A DNA stretch of 64,000 bases from Mycobacterium terramassiliense (GCF_900157385.1 NZ_LT717701.1:1874018-1938017); one strand, 5' to 3'. Counted from the first letter of the stretch, positions 34,277 to 43,698 are shown. Made by a program: numbers and translations. The notes: generated by a model not told the origin, from the sequence alone.

Positions 34277-36061
34277 GTGTCCGACCACGACGGGGGAGCG
34301 CGCACAGCGGTCAGGCTGACCGACATCGCATCGCGGGTGCCGGGAGTGCTGGCCGACATCCCGGTGATCATGCGGGGTGCGCTGACCGGGCTGCTGGCGC
34401 AGCCGGGCTCCAAGAAATCGATCGGCACGGTGTTCCAGGAGCGGGCCGCCCGCTACGGCGACCGGGTGTTTCTGCGGTTCGGCGATCAGCAACTGACCTA
34501 CCGCGATGCCAACGCGGCCGCCAACCGTTACGCCGCGGTGCTCGCGGCGCACGGCGTCGGCAGCGGCGACGTCGTCGCGATCATGCTGCGCAACTCGCCG
34601 CAGGCGGTGCTGGCGATGCTGGCCGCGGTCAAGTGCGGCGCCGTCGCCGGGATGATCAACTACCACCAGCGCGGCGAGGTGCTGGCGCACAGCCTGGGCC
34701 TGCTGGACGCCAAGGTGCTCATCGCCGAGACCGATCTGGTGAGCGCGGTGGCCGACTGCGGCGGCGCGGGCGCCACCGAGACGATGACCGTCGAGGACCT
34801 GGAGCGATTCGCCGTCAGCGCTCCCGCCACCAACCCGGCATCGGTGTCGGCCGTGCAGGCCCGCGACACCGCGTTCTACATCTTCACCTCGGGCACCACG
34901 GGTTTCCCGAAGGCCAGCGTGATGACGCACCTGCGGTGGCTGAAGGCGCTGGCCGCGTTCGGCGGCATCGGGCTGCGGCTGAAGAGCTCCGACACGCTGT
35001 ACAGCTGCCTGCCGCTGTACCACAACAACGCACTGACGGTGGCGCTGTCGTCGGTGATCAACTCCGGCGCGACGCTGGCGCTCGGCAAGTCGTTTTCGGC
35101 GTCGAAGTTCTGGGACGAGGTGATCGCCAGCGAGGCCACCGCGTTCATCTACATCGGTGAGATCTGCCGCTACCTGCTCAACCAGCCGGCCAAGCCGACC
35201 GACCGGCGGCACAAGGTGCGGGTGATCGCCGGCAACGGGCTGCGCCCGGAGATCTGGGACGAGTTCACCAACCGATTCGGGATCGCGCGCGTCTGCGAGT
35301 TCTACGCCTCCAGCGAGGGCAACACCGCGTTCATCAACGTCTTCAACGTGCCCCGCAGCACCGGCGTCTTTCCGATGCCGCTGGCCTACGTGGAATACGA
35401 CCCCGACACCGGCGAGCCGCTGCGCGACGAGAGCGGGCGGGTGCGCCGCGTGCCGCCCGGACAGCCCGGCCTGCTGCTGAGCCGGGTCAACCGGCTGCAG
35501 CCCTTCGACGGCTACACCGACAAGGAGTCGAGCGAAAAGAAGCTGGTGCGCAACGCCTTTCGTGAGGGCGACTGTTGGTTCAACTCGGGCGACGTGATGA
35601 GCCCGCAGGGCATGGGCCACGCCGCATTCGTCGACCGGCTCGGCGACACGTTCCGGTGGAAGGGCGAGAACGTCGCCACCACCCAGGTCGAGGCGGCGCT
35701 GGCCTCCGACAAGTCCGTCGAGGAATGCACCGTGTTCGGCGTCGAGATTCCGCGCACCGGCGGCCGCGCCGGGATGGCCGCCGTCCAGCTGCGCGACGGC
35801 GCCGAGTTCGACGGGCAGTCCCTGGCCCGCGCCGTGTATGACGAACTCCCGCCCTACGCGCTGCCGTTGTTTGTGCGGGTGGTCAAGTCGCTGGAGCACA
35901 CGACGACGTTCAAGAGCCGCAAGGTCGAGCTGCGCGAGCAGGCTTACGGCCCCGGCGTCGAGGACCCCCTGTACGTGCTGGCCGGGCGCGACGAGGGCTA
36001 CGTGCCGTACTACGACGAGTATCCCGAGGAAGTGGCCGAGGGTAAGCGCCCGAAGGGCTGA
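34277..36061 (+). CDS. fadD6: very-long-chain acyl-CoA synthetase / fatty acid transporter (FadD6)
   Basis: 594 residues from the GTG after AGAGGAAAAC. An AMP-binding enzyme of the FATP/VLACS type: P-loop FTSGTTGFPKASVMT (from about residue 203), ARVCEFYASSEGN, GDCWFNSGDVM and the late VDRLGDTFRWKGENVATTQV. It couples fatty acid import to CoA thioesterification. Orthologue of Rv1206. Converges on the PE_PGRS gene, with only 42 bases between stop codons. Confidence 0.92.
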   Translation: MSDHDGGARTAVRLTDIASRVPGVLADIPVIMRGALTGLLAQPGSKKSIGTVFQERAARYGDRVFLRFGDQQLTYRDANAAANRYAAVLAAHGVGSGDVVAIMLRNSPQAVLAMLAAVKCGAVAGMINYHQRGEVLAHSLGLLDAKVLIAETDLVSAVADCGGAGATETMTVEDLERFAVSAPATNPASVSAVQARDTAFYIFTSGTTGFPKASVMTHLRWLKALAAFGGIGLRLKSSDTLYSCLPLYHNNALTVALSSVINSGATLALGKSFSASKFWDEVIASEATAFIYIGEICRYLLNQPAKPTDRRHKVRVIAGNGLRPEIWDEFTNRFGIARVCEFYASSEGNTAFINVFNVPRSTGVFPMPLAYVEYDPDTGEPLRDESGRVRRVPPGQPGLLLSRVNRLQPFDGYTDKESSEKKLVRNAFREGDCWFNSGDVMSPQGMGHAAFVDRLGDTFRWKGENVATTQVEAALASDKSVEECTVFGVEIPRTGGRAGMAAVQLRDGAEFDGQSLARAVYDELPPYALPLFVRVVKSLEHTTTFKSRKVELREQAYGPGVEDPLYVLAGRDEGYVPYYDEYPEEVAEGKRPKG

Positions 36062-36103
36062 GGTTTCGCGCCAAGCGTGCGGATGGTATGTGGCCAGTCG
36101 GTG

Positions 36104-37725
36104 CTAGCCGCCGTTGCCGCCGTTGCCGCCGAAGGCGCTGCCGGCGGCACCCAAGACCGCGGCGGCGCCGGCACCCCCACCTCCGCCAGTGGCGCCGGTG
36201 CCGACGGTACCGGACTGGCCGCCGAAGATACCGCCGATACCGCCACCGCCGCCGCCGCCCCCGCCGGCGGCGTCGAAGGTGTTGGTGCCGCCGGAGCCCC
36301 CGCCAGCAAGGCCGCCGTGGCCGCCACCGGTGCCGACCGCGCTGGAGCCGTCCTCGTGACCGACGTTGACGGTGTTGGTACCGACGGTGGCGATGGCGCC
36401 GCCGCCGCCACCACCACCGGGACCGCCAGTGGCACCGGTGACACCGGCGGGGCCGCCGCCACCACCACCGGTGCCGCCGCTGGCGATAGCATCGGCGCTG
36501 CTGTGGCCGATGCCGAAGGACTCGGCCCCACCGCCGGTGTCACCAAGCCGGTGGGGTTGCTGACGGTGGCGCTGAAGCTGCCGCTCCCGCCGATACCGCC
36601 GTGGCCGCCGTTGCCGCCGGTCCCGGTGCTGGCGCCGCCGTTGCCGCCGTTGCCGCCATGGCCGGGACCGTCGAGGCCGAAGGTGCTATTGCCGCCGGGT
36701 CCGCCGTCGCCGCCGTTGCCGCCCGTGCCGGCGGCGCCAGCGATGCCGCCGGGGCCGCCGGCGCCGCCACCCAGGCCGGCGGCGCCGCCGTTGCCGCCGT
36801 TGCCAGCGCCGTTGGCGCTGCCGTCGTCGAAGGCGCCGCCACCGCCCTGGCCGCCCTGGCCGCCGTTGCCGCCGGCGCCGCCGTTGCCGTTGGCACCCGC
36901 GTGGCCGCCGAACAATCCCGACAATCCCTCGGCTTGGCCGCCGACCCCACCGGCGCCGCCGTTGCCGCCCTGGCCACCGTCGGTGCCGCTGAAGGCGTTG
37001 ACTGGGCCGCCGAACGCGCCGTCTGGGCCGTCGCCGCCGTGCCCGCCGGTCCCGCCGATACCGCCGATACCGCCGGTGCCGCCGTTGCCAAAGATCAACC
37101 CGCCGTTGCCGCCGGCCCCGCCCATCCCAGCGTTACCGCCGAGGCCGCCATTGGTGCTCTGGGTCGCGTCGCCCGCCGTGCCGGTGATGCCCATCCCGCC
37201 GGCGCCGCCCCGGCCGCCGCTGCCGAAGAACCAGGCGTTGCCGCCGCGGCCGCCGGGTTGGCCGGGCGCCCCGGACCCGCCGTCGCCGCCGGGGCCGAAC
37301 AGCAGGCCGCCCGGTCCGCCGTTCTGCCCGGTGCCGGGGGCACCGTTGATGCCCTTGCCGATCAACGGGGTGCCCAGCAACAACTCCGTCGGAAGGTTGA
37401 TTGCGCCCCGCACGGGCTGCCAGACGGCCTCCAGCGGGGAGGCGTTCGCTGCCTCGGTGGCCGCATAGGCGCCGCCGCCAGCGGTCATGCGCTGCACGAA
37501 CTCGGCGTGAAACGCCGCCGCCTGCGCGGCGAGCTGTTGAAACGCCCGCCCATGCCCGGAAAACAGCGACGCCACCGCCGCCGACACCTCGTCTTCGGCC
37601 GCGGCCAGGACCGCGGTCGTCGGTCCCGCCGCCGCCGCGTTCGCGGCGCTGACCGCCGAGCCGAGGCGCTGCAAATTTATTGCCTCAGCGCTCATCATGT
37701 CCGGCGCCGCAATCACATACGACAT
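36104..37725 (-). pseudogene. PE_PGRS protein gene with a one-base frameshift
   Basis: Starts MSYVIAAPDMMSAEAINLQR, a typical PE domain of about 100 residues, then the linker GTPLIGKGINGAPGTGQNGG and Gly-Gly-X/Gly-Asn repeats. Near 36546-36556 the glycine-rich reading jumps frame: the direct frame becomes Ala/Pro/Ser/Val-rich and runs to 36010, overlapping fadD6, whereas the shifted frame stays Gly-rich and stops at TAG 36104. Adding one base gives 1623 bases, exactly 541 codons. This may be a true mutation or a sequencing slip in GC-rich DNA. PE_PGRS proteins are ESX-5-dependent surface or secreted proteins. M. tuberculosis has no such gene between fadD6 and folP2. Confidence 0.8.
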
Positions 37726-37757
37726 CGCCGCCTCCGTCGATCAAGGGCATTTGCTTC

Positions 37758-37803
37758 GAAGTGTGCGCGCGCAGACGGGGACGGTTGATGGGGAATTTTC
37801 CCC
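37758..37803 (-). promoter_or_regulatory. shared PE/regulator element, copy A
   Basis: Contains the perfect dyad ATGGGGAATTTTCCCCAT (37786-37803) followed, toward the PE_PGRS gene, by CAACCG and GCGCACACTTC. It lies 33-78 bases upstream of the PE_PGRS start. Two bases shorter than the other three copies (52481, 55226, 59426) but otherwise the same block. Confidence 0.7.
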
Positions 37804-37899
37804 ATTTTGTTCGGCGGCGCCGATCGCACCGGCCGCACTCCCCGCGTCCGATCCGCGGCTGGTCGCGCAGTCGCCGGCAGGGCCAGGCACCATGTAGGC

Positions 37900-38772
37900 G
37901 TGCAGACCCTCTGCGGCCGGCCCGTCGCCGGCGATCGCGCGCTGATCATGGCGATCGTCAACCGCACCCCGGATTCGTTCTACGACCGGGGTGCGACGTT
38001 CAGCGACGGCGCAGCTCGCGACGCCGCGCACGCGGCCATCGCCGACGGCGCCGACGTCATCGACGTCGGCGGGGTCAAGGCGGGCCCGGGCGACAGCGTC
38101 GACGAGGCCACCGAGATCGCCCGGTTGGTGCCGTTCATCGAATGGCTGCGCGGCGCCCACCCCGACCAGCTGATCAGCGTCGACACCTGGCGTTCCGGGG
38201 TGGCCCGGGTGGCCTGCGCCGCGGGGGCCGACCTGATCAACGACACCTGGGGCGGCATCGACCCCGCCCTGCCCGAGGTGGCCGCCGAGTTCGGGGCGGG
38301 CCTGGTGTGCTCGCACACCGGTGGGGCGCTGCCGCGCACCCGGCCGTTCCGGGTGAGCTACGGGACGAGCACGCGGGGGGTGGTCGACGACGTCATCCGC
38401 CGGGTGACCGCGGCCGCGGACCGGGCGGTGGCCGCCGGGGTGTCTCGCGACCGGGTGCTGATCGACCCGGCCCATGATTTCGGCAAGAACACCTTCCATG
38501 GGCTGGTTTTGTTGCGCCACGTGGGCGATCTGGTTAAGACGGGATGGCCCGTCCTGCTCGCTTTGAGCAACAAGGACTTCGTCGGGGAGACTCTGGGTGT
38601 GGAACTGACCGAACGGCTGGAGGGAACGCTGGCGGCCACCGCGCTCGCGGCGGCGGCCGGCGTCCGGATGTTTCGGGTGCACCAGGTCGCGGCCACCCGG
38701 CGGGTGCTCGAGATGGTGTCCTCGATCCAGGGGACTCGGCCGCCGGCGCGCACGGTGAGGGGGCTCGCATGA
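37900..38772 (+). CDS. folP2: dihydropteroate synthase homologue FolP2
   Basis: 290 residues from GTG 37900. A TIM barrel with the pterin-binding signature MAIVNRTPDSFYDRG and VIDVGGVKAGPG, and DPAHDFGKNTFHG further on. Known: Rv1207 is related to FolP1 but lacks demonstrable dihydropteroate synthase activity and sits with the glucosylglycerate gene gpgS. Here its stop overlaps the gpgS ATG by four bases, supporting a shared transcript. The start is uncertain: M. tuberculosis has a longer low-complexity N-terminus. Confidence 0.88.
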   Translation: MQTLCGRPVAGDRALIMAIVNRTPDSFYDRGATFSDGAARDAAHAAIADGADVIDVGGVKAGPGDSVDEATEIARLVPFIEWLRGAHPDQLISVDTWRSGVARVACAAGADLINDTWGGIDPALPEVAAEFGAGLVCSHTGGALPRTRPFRVSYGTSTRGVVDDVIRRVTAAADRAVAAGVSRDRVLIDPAHDFGKNTFHGLVLLRHVGDLVKTGWPVLLALSNKDFVGETLGVELTERLEGTLAATALAAAAGVRMFRVHQVAATRRVLEMVSSIQGTRPPARTVRGLA

Positions 38773-39725
38773 CGGAGCTGGTGGACCTAGCCAGCGAGGG
38801 GGTGCTCGCCTCGCGGCCCGGCGACGCCTGGCTGTCCGACCGCAATTGGAACCGGCCCGCCTGGACGGTCGGCGAACTGGAAGACGCGAAGGGCGGGCGG
38901 ACCATCTCGGTGGTGCTGCCCGCCCTCAACGAGGAAGCCACCGTCTCCTCGGTGATCGACAGCATCTCGCCGCTGGTGGACGGCCTGGTCGACGAGCTGA
39001 TCGTGCTGGACTCCGGCTCCACCGACGACACCGAGATCCGCGCGATCGCGGCGGGCGCCCGGGTCGTCAGCCGCGAGCAGGCGCTCCCCGGGGTGCCCGT
39101 CCGGCCCGGCAAGGGCGAGGTGCTGTGGCGTTCGCTCGCGGCCACCAGCGGCGACATCGTGGTGTTCGTCGACTCCGACCTGATCGATCCGCACCCGATG
39201 TTCGTGCCGTGGCTGGTGGCCCCGCTGCTCGCCGGCGACGGGATTCACCTGGTGAAGAGCTTCTATCGGCGGCCGCTGGGCGGTGCCGACGCGGGTGGCG
39301 GACGGGTCACCGAGCTGGTGGCCCGGCCGTTGCTGGCCGCGCTGCGCCCGGAGCTGGGGTGCATCCTGCAGCCGCTCGGCGGCGAGTACGCCGCCAGCCG
39401 GGAACTGCTGACATCGCTGCCGTTCGCGCCGGGCTACGGCGTGGAGATCGGCGTCCTGGTGGACACCTTCGACCGGTTGGGGCTGGACGCGATCGCCCAG
39501 GTCAACCTCGGCGTGCGGGCGCACCGCAACCGGCCGCTGCCCGAGTTGGGCGTGATGAGCCGCCAGGTCATCGCGACCCTGCTCTCGCGCTGCGGGATCC
39601 CCGACTCCGGGGTGGGCTTGACCCAGTTTTTCGCCGACGGCGCCGACGGTTACCGCTACACCGCGCATACCGCGCCGGTGTCGCTGGAGGACCGGCCGCC
39701 GATCCAGGGACTGCGGCCGCGCTAG
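38769..39725 (+). CDS. gpgS: glucosyl-3-phosphoglycerate synthase
   Basis: 318 residues from ATG 38769. A GT81/GT-A glycosyltransferase: VVLPALNEEATVSSVIDSI for nucleotide binding, LDSGSTDDTEIRA, and the metal-binding DSD triad at residues 135-137. It transfers glucose from UDP- or ADP-glucose to 3-phosphoglycerate, the first step toward the 6-O-methylglucose lipopolysaccharide that modulates fatty-acid synthesis. Orthologue of Rv1208. Coupled to folP2 by a four-base overlap. Confidence 0.95.
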   Translation: MTELVDLASEGVLASRPGDAWLSDRNWNRPAWTVGELEDAKGGRTISVVLPALNEEATVSSVIDSISPLVDGLVDELIVLDSGSTDDTEIRAIAAGARVVSREQALPGVPVRPGKGEVLWRSLAATSGDIVVFVDSDLIDPHPMFVPWLVAPLLAGDGIHLVKSFYRRPLGGADAGGGRVTELVARPLLAALRPELGCILQPLGGEYAASRELLTSLPFAPGYGVEIGVLVDTFDRLGLDAIAQVNLGVRAHRNRPLPELGVMSRQVIATLLSRCGIPDSGVGLTQFFADGADGYRYTAHTAPVSLEDRPPIQGLRPR

Positions 39726-39772
39726 GGCCCACGCGCGCCGGGATGTCGGCGGGATAGGGCAATATCGAACGC

Positions 39773-40150
39773 GTGGCGTTGGTGTTGCTGTACCTGGTGG
39801 TGCTCGTCCTGGTGGCGATCGTGCTGTTCGGCGCGGCCAGCCTGCTGTTCGGCCGCGGCGAGCAGCTGCCGCCCCTGCCGCGGGGGACGACGGCGACCGT
39901 GCTGCCCGCCTACGGCGTCACCGGAGCCGACGTCGATGCCGTCAAGTTCACCCAGGTGCTGCGCGGATACAAGACCAGCGAGGTGGACTGGGTGCTGGAC
40001 CGGCTCGCCCGCGAGCTCGAGGCGCTGCGCGGCCAGCTGGCGGCGGTGCACGCCCCGCCGGCCGCCGACAACGAGACCAACAATGAGACCGAGGGCGAGC
40101 CCGATTCCGTGGAACCCGCAAGCGGCGAGGACCGTCAGGAATCAATGTGA
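39773..40150 (+). CDS. membrane-anchored DivIVA-domain protein (Rv1209-like)
   Basis: 125 residues from GTG. One N-terminal helix (LVLLYLVVLVLVAIVLFGAA) followed by a short DivIVA-like stretch (DVDAVKFTQVLRGYKTSEVD) that predicts a coiled coil, and an acidic Glu/Asn-rich tail. DivIVA-type domains recruit proteins to curved or growing membrane; Rv1209 itself is uncharacterised to my knowledge. The stop overlaps the tagA GTG by four bases. Confidence 0.8.
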   Translation: MALVLLYLVVLVLVAIVLFGAASLLFGRGEQLPPLPRGTTATVLPAYGVTGADVDAVKFTQVLRGYKTSEVDWVLDRLARELEALRGQLAAVHAPPAADNETNNETEGEPDSVEPASGEDRQESM

Positions 40151-40728
40151 GCGATGACGGACTGGTGCGGTGCGGCTGGGCGACCGTTCGTCCCGGGCCG
40201 GACTTCGAGATGTACCGCGACTACCACGACCGGGAATGGGGCCGGGCGTTGCACGACGGGGTGGCGCTGTTCGAGCGGATGAGCCTCGAGGCCTTCCAGA
40301 GCGGCCTGTCGTGGCTGATCATCCTGCGCAAGCGGGAGAACTTCCGGCGCGCCTTCGACGGGTTCGACATCGAGACGGTCGCCGGCTACAGCGATGCCGA
40401 CGTGCAGCGGCTGATGGCCGACACGGGCATCGTCCGCAACCGGGCCAAGATCGACGCGACCATCGGCAACGCGCGCGCCGCCGCCGAGCTGGGTTCCGCC
40501 GAGGACCTGTCCAAGCTGCTGTGGTCGTTCGCGCCGGCGCCGCGGCCGCGGCCCGCCGACGGCTCCGAAATTCCCTCGGCCAGCGCCGAGTCGAAGGCGA
40601 TGGCCGCCGAGCTGAAGCGTCGCGGGTTCCGCTTCGTCGGGCCGACCACCGCCTACGCGCTGATGCAGGCGACCGGCATGGTCGACGACCATATTCGCGG
40701 TTGCTGGGTGCCGGCAAACGCACGTTGA
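40147..40728 (+). CDS. tagA: DNA-3-methyladenine glycosylase I
   Basis: 193 residues from GTG. A TAG-family helix-hairpin-helix-like glycosylase: RCGWATVRPG (zinc Cys), YHDREWGRALHD (zinc His and conserved Glu), FERMSLEAFQSGLSWLIIL and GFRFVGPTTAYALMQATGMV with the final zinc ligands in DHIRGCW. It excises 3-methyladenine from alkylated DNA. Orthologue of Rv1210; co-translated with the upstream DivIVA-domain gene. Confidence 0.93.
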   Translation: MSDDGLVRCGWATVRPGPDFEMYRDYHDREWGRALHDGVALFERMSLEAFQSGLSWLIILRKRENFRRAFDGFDIETVAGYSDADVQRLMADTGIVRNRAKIDATIGNARAAAELGSAEDLSKLLWSFAPAPRPRPADGSEIPSASAESKAMAAELKRRGFRFVGPTTAYALMQATGMVDDHIRGCWVPANAR

Positions 40729-40795
40729 GGGCCCAATGAGGCGTCAGAAGCGGGTCTTGGTGTAACTGCCGCGCCGGATAGGGAACAATGGGGGG

Positions 40796-40918
40796 GTGAT
40801 TTGGCAGTCCAATGTCGGGTATGGCTGGAATTCCACTGGCGGGGCATGCTCGACGCCGACCAGGTCCGCGACGCCGGGCCAGCTCGAATCTGGAGGGAGC
40901 ACTCGATGGCGGCGATGA
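40796..40918 (+). CDS. possible leaderless upstream ORF overlapping the DUF3117 start
   Basis: GTG-initiated frame of 40 codons ending at TGA inside the first codons of the DUF3117 gene. AACAAT at 40784-40789 sits seven bases before the GTG, the spacing expected for a -10 box and a leaderless GTG start. The peptide has no recognised motif. A translation-coupling role is possible; chance cannot be excluded. Confidence 0.3.
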   Translation: MIWQSNVGYGWNSTGGACSTPTRSATPGQLESGGSTRWRR

Positions 40919-41073
40919 AGCCCCGTACCGGAGACGGTCCTTTGGAAGCGACCAAGGAGGGGCGCGGCATCGTTATGCGAGTACCGCTCGAGGGAGGCGG
41001 TCGACTGGTCGTCGAGCTGACGCCCGACGAAGCCGCCGCCCTCGGTGACGAGCTCAAGGGCGTTACCAGCTGA
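40906..41073 (+). CDS. DUF3117 small protein (Rv1211-like)
   Basis: 55 residues from ATG 40906, preceded by GGAGGGA. MAAMKPRTGDGPLEATKEGR and VMRVPLEGGGRLVVELTPDE are nearly invariant in actinobacteria (DUF3117). The M. tuberculosis protein Rv1211 has been described as a small calmodulin-like calcium-binding protein; no EF-hand is obvious to me here. A 40-codon frame beginning at GTG 40796 overlaps this start by 13 bases. Convergent with glgM, six bases between stops. Confidence 0.85.
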   Translation: MAAMKPRTGDGPLEATKEGRGIVMRVPLEGGGRLVVELTPDEAAALGDELKGVTS

Positions 41074-41079
41074 GCCGGC

Positions 41080-42243
41080 TTACGCCGACACCTTCCGGTA
41101 GATCTCCAGCGTCTGCTCGGCCGCGTGGGCCCAGGAGAAGTCCTCGATGCAGCGCTGGCGTCCCGCCTCGCCATAGCGCTTAGCCTTATCGGGGTCGGCG
41201 ACGAGTTCGTTCACCGCTTCGGCCAGTCCCGCCCGGAAGCCGGCCGGGTCATCGGCATCGTAATGCACCAGCGACCCGGTGCTCCCGTCCCTGACCACCT
41301 CGGGTATCCCGCCGACGTCGGAGGCCACCACGGCCGTGGCGCACGCCATCGCCTCGAGGTTGACGATCCCCAGCGGCTCATACACTGATGGGCAGACGAA
41401 AACCGTTGCCGCCGAAAGTATTTCCCGCAACTCCCCGATCGGCAGCATCTCCCTGATCCAGAACACCCCACCCCGTTGGCGGGCCAGCTCGGCCACCGCG
41501 GCCCGAATCTCCTCGGCCAGCTCCGGGGTGTCGGGAGCGCCGGCGCACAGCACCACCTGCACCCCGGGGGCGAACCGGTGCGCGGCCGCGATCAGGTGGG
41601 CGACGCCCTTCTGACGGGTGATGCGCCCGACGAACGCGACCATCGGCCGGCCCGGGGCCACGCCGAGTTCGGCCAGCACGGAACCGGTTTGCACCGGGCC
41701 GGCGGGCTGCCACACGTTGGTGTCGACGCCGTTGCGGATGACGTGCACCAGGCTCGGATCCAGCGTGGGGTAGACGCGCAGGATGTCTTCGCGCATCGCC
41801 GCGCTGACCGCGATGACGGCGTCGGCGGCCAGCACCGCGGTCCGTTCCACCCACGTCGACACGCGGTAGCCGCCGCCGAGCTGCTCGGCCTTCCACGGCC
41901 GCAGCGGTTCGAGCGAATGCGCGGTCAGGACGTGCGGGATGTCGTAGAGCAACGCGGTCAGGTGCCCGGCCAGGCCCGCGTACCAGGTGTGCGAATGCAC
42001 GACCGTGGCCGCCGACGCGGCGTTGGCCATCATCAGGTCCGCGGACAGGGTTGACAGCGCGGGGTTGGCGCCGTGGATGCGCGGGTCGGGTTGCTGCGCG
42101 AAGGCATCCGGACGGGGCGCGCCGATGCAGTGCACGTCGACCGCGCACAGCCGCCGCAGCTGCGCGACGAGTTCGGTGACGTGTACCCCGGCCCCGCCGT
42201 AGACCTCCGGTGGGTACTCCCGAGTCATCATCGCCACCCGCAT
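41080..42243 (-). CDS. glgM: alpha-maltose-1-phosphate synthase
   Basis: 387 residues from ATG 42243, the length of Rv1212c. A GT4 glycosyltransferase: MTREYPPEVYGGAGVHVTEL at the N-terminus, AFVGRITRQKGVAHLIAAA, and the donor-site PSVYEPLGIVNLEAMACATA with the conserved Glu pair. It uses ADP-glucose (made by glgC, divergent 240 bases away) and glucose-1-phosphate to form maltose-1-phosphate for GlgE glucan assembly, and also elongates glucan. Confidence 0.95.
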   Translation of the reverse strand: MRVAMMTREYPPEVYGGAGVHVTELVAQLRRLCAVDVHCIGAPRPDAFAQQPDPRIHGANPALSTLSADLMMANAASAATVVHSHTWYAGLAGHLTALLYDIPHVLTAHSLEPLRPWKAEQLGGGYRVSTWVERTAVLAADAVIAVSAAMREDILRVYPTLDPSLVHVIRNGVDTNVWQPAGPVQTGSVLAELGVAPGRPMVAFVGRITRQKGVAHLIAAAHRFAPGVQVVLCAGAPDTPELAEEIRAAVAELARQRGGVFWIREMLPIGELREILSAATVFVCPSVYEPLGIVNLEAMACATAVVASDVGGIPEVVRDGSTGSLVHYDADDPAGFRAGLAEAVNELVADPDKAKRYGEAGRQRCIEDFSWAHAAEQTLEIYRKVSA

Positions 42244-42483
42244 ACTCCGCACGGTAGTTCGGCGGGGACGCCGTCCGCGAGTCGGGCCGCCGAGAAATTC
42301 GGAGAATCCGGTTTTCGGTCCGTGACGATGCGGGCCGCGAGTGAGACTGCGCAATAATGGACGGTATCGGGTTGTGAAACGTGGTGAGAACTAAGCCAAA
42401 TACCTTGACAGGCAGTCCGTCAGAACGGCGGCCACCGGGATTCCCCCTGGCAGCGGTTGGCGGCGGCCGATAGTTTGGGAGCC

Positions 42484-43698
42484 ATGAGGGAAGCGCCACA
42501 CGTGCTGGGCATTGTCCTGGCCGGGGGTGAGGGCAAGCGGTTGTATCCGCTGACCGCGGACCGGGCCAAGCCCGCGGTTCCCTTCGGTGGCGCCTACCGG
42601 CTGATCGACTTCGTGCTCTCCAACCTGGTCAACGCCCGCTACCTGAGGATCTGCGTTCTCACCCAATACAAGTCGCATTCACTCGACCGTCACATTTCGC
42701 AGAACTGGCGCTTGTCCGGCCTGGCCGGCGAGTACATCACGCCGGTGCCCGCGCAGCAGCGCCTCGGCCCACGCTGGTATACCGGCTCCGCCGACGCGAT
42801 CTACCAGTCGCTCAACCTGATCTACGACGAAGACCCCGATTACATAGTCGTTTTCGGCGCCGACCACGTGTACCGGATGGACCCCGAGCAGATGGTCGGG
42901 TTCCACATCGACAGCGGGGCCGGCGCGACCGTGGCCGGCATCAAGGTGCCCCGCAGCGAGGCGTCCGCCTTCGGCTGCATCGACGCCGACGACTCCGGCC
43001 GCATCCGCGCCTTCGTGGAAAAGCCGCTGGATCCGCCGGGCACCCCCGGTGACCCCTCGTCGACGTACGTGTCGATGGGCAACTACATCTTCACCACCAA
43101 GGTGCTGATCGACGCGATCCGCGCCGACGCCGACGACGACCATTCCGATCACGACATGGGCGGTGACATCATCCCGCGGTTGGTGGAGGACGGGATGGCC
43201 GCGGTGTACGACTTCTCCGACAACGAGGTGCCCGGGGCCACCGACCGCGACCGGGGCTACTGGCGCGACGTCGGGACGCTGGACGCCTTCTACGACGCAC
43301 ACATGGATCTGGTCTCGGTGCACCCGGTGTTCAACCTCTACAACAAGCGCTGGCCGATTCGCGGGGAGTCGGAGAACCTGGCGCCGGCCAAGTTCGTCAA
43401 CGGCGGCTCGGCGCAGGAGTCGGTGGTGGGCGCCGGCAGCATCATTTCGGCGGCCTCGGTGCGCAACTCCGTGCTGTCGTCGAACGTCGTGGTCGACGAC
43501 GGCGCGATCGTGGAGGGCAGCGTGATCATGCCGGGCGCCCGCGTCGGCCGCGGCGCGGTGGTGCGCCACGCGATCCTGGACAAGAACGTCGTCGTCGGGC
43601 CCGGGGAGATGGTCGGGGTCGATCTGGAGAAGGACCGCGAGCGCTTCGCGATCAGCGCCGGCGGCGTGGTCGCGGTCGGCAAAGGCGTCTGGATCTAA
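42484..43698 (+). CDS. glgC: glucose-1-phosphate adenylyltransferase
   Basis: 404 residues from ATG 42484, the length of Rv1213. Nucleotidyltransferase domain with VLAGGEGKRLYPLTADRAKP, GSADAIYQSLNLI, FGADHVYRMD and KVPRSEASAFGCIDADDSGR, and a C-terminal left-handed beta-helix (SVVGAGSIISAASVRNSVLS). It makes ADP-glucose for GlgM and glycogen/capsular glucan. Convergent with the next hydrolase gene, overlapping by four bases. PE14, which follows in M. tuberculosis, is absent. Confidence 0.95.
   Translation: MREAPHVLGIVLAGGEGKRLYPLTADRAKPAVPFGGAYRLIDFVLSNLVNARYLRICVLTQYKSHSLDRHISQNWRLSGLAGEYITPVPAQQRLGPRWYTGSADAIYQSLNLIYDEDPDYIVVFGADHVYRMDPEQMVGFHIDSGAGATVAGIKVPRSEASAFGCIDADDSGRIRAFVEKPLDPPGTPGDPSSTYVSMGNYIFTTKVLIDAIRADADDDHSDHDMGGDIIPRLVEDGMAAVYDFSDNEVPGATDRDRGYWRDVGTLDAFYDAHMDLVSVHPVFNLYNKRWPIRGESENLAPAKFVNGGSAQESVVGAGSIISAASVRNSVLSSNVVVDDGAIVEGSVIMPGARVGRGAVVRHAILDKNVVVGPGEMVGVDLEKDRERFAISAGGVVAVGKGVWI

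Noticed and set aside
36110..37300. Dense short repeats that might suggest a CRISPR array
   Set aside because: Period is three to nine bases of GCC/GCCGCCGTTGCC type inside a coding PGRS domain; no fixed-length repeat/spacer structure.
36077..37468. 463-codon plus-strand frame rich in Pro and Ala
   Set aside because: Complement of the Gly-rich PE_PGRS repeat; proline codons are the reverse complement of glycine codons.
42244..42483. TTGACA near 42405 as a glgC promoter
   Set aside because: No acceptable -10 hexamer at 16-19 bases; the next AT-rich hexamer is too far away.
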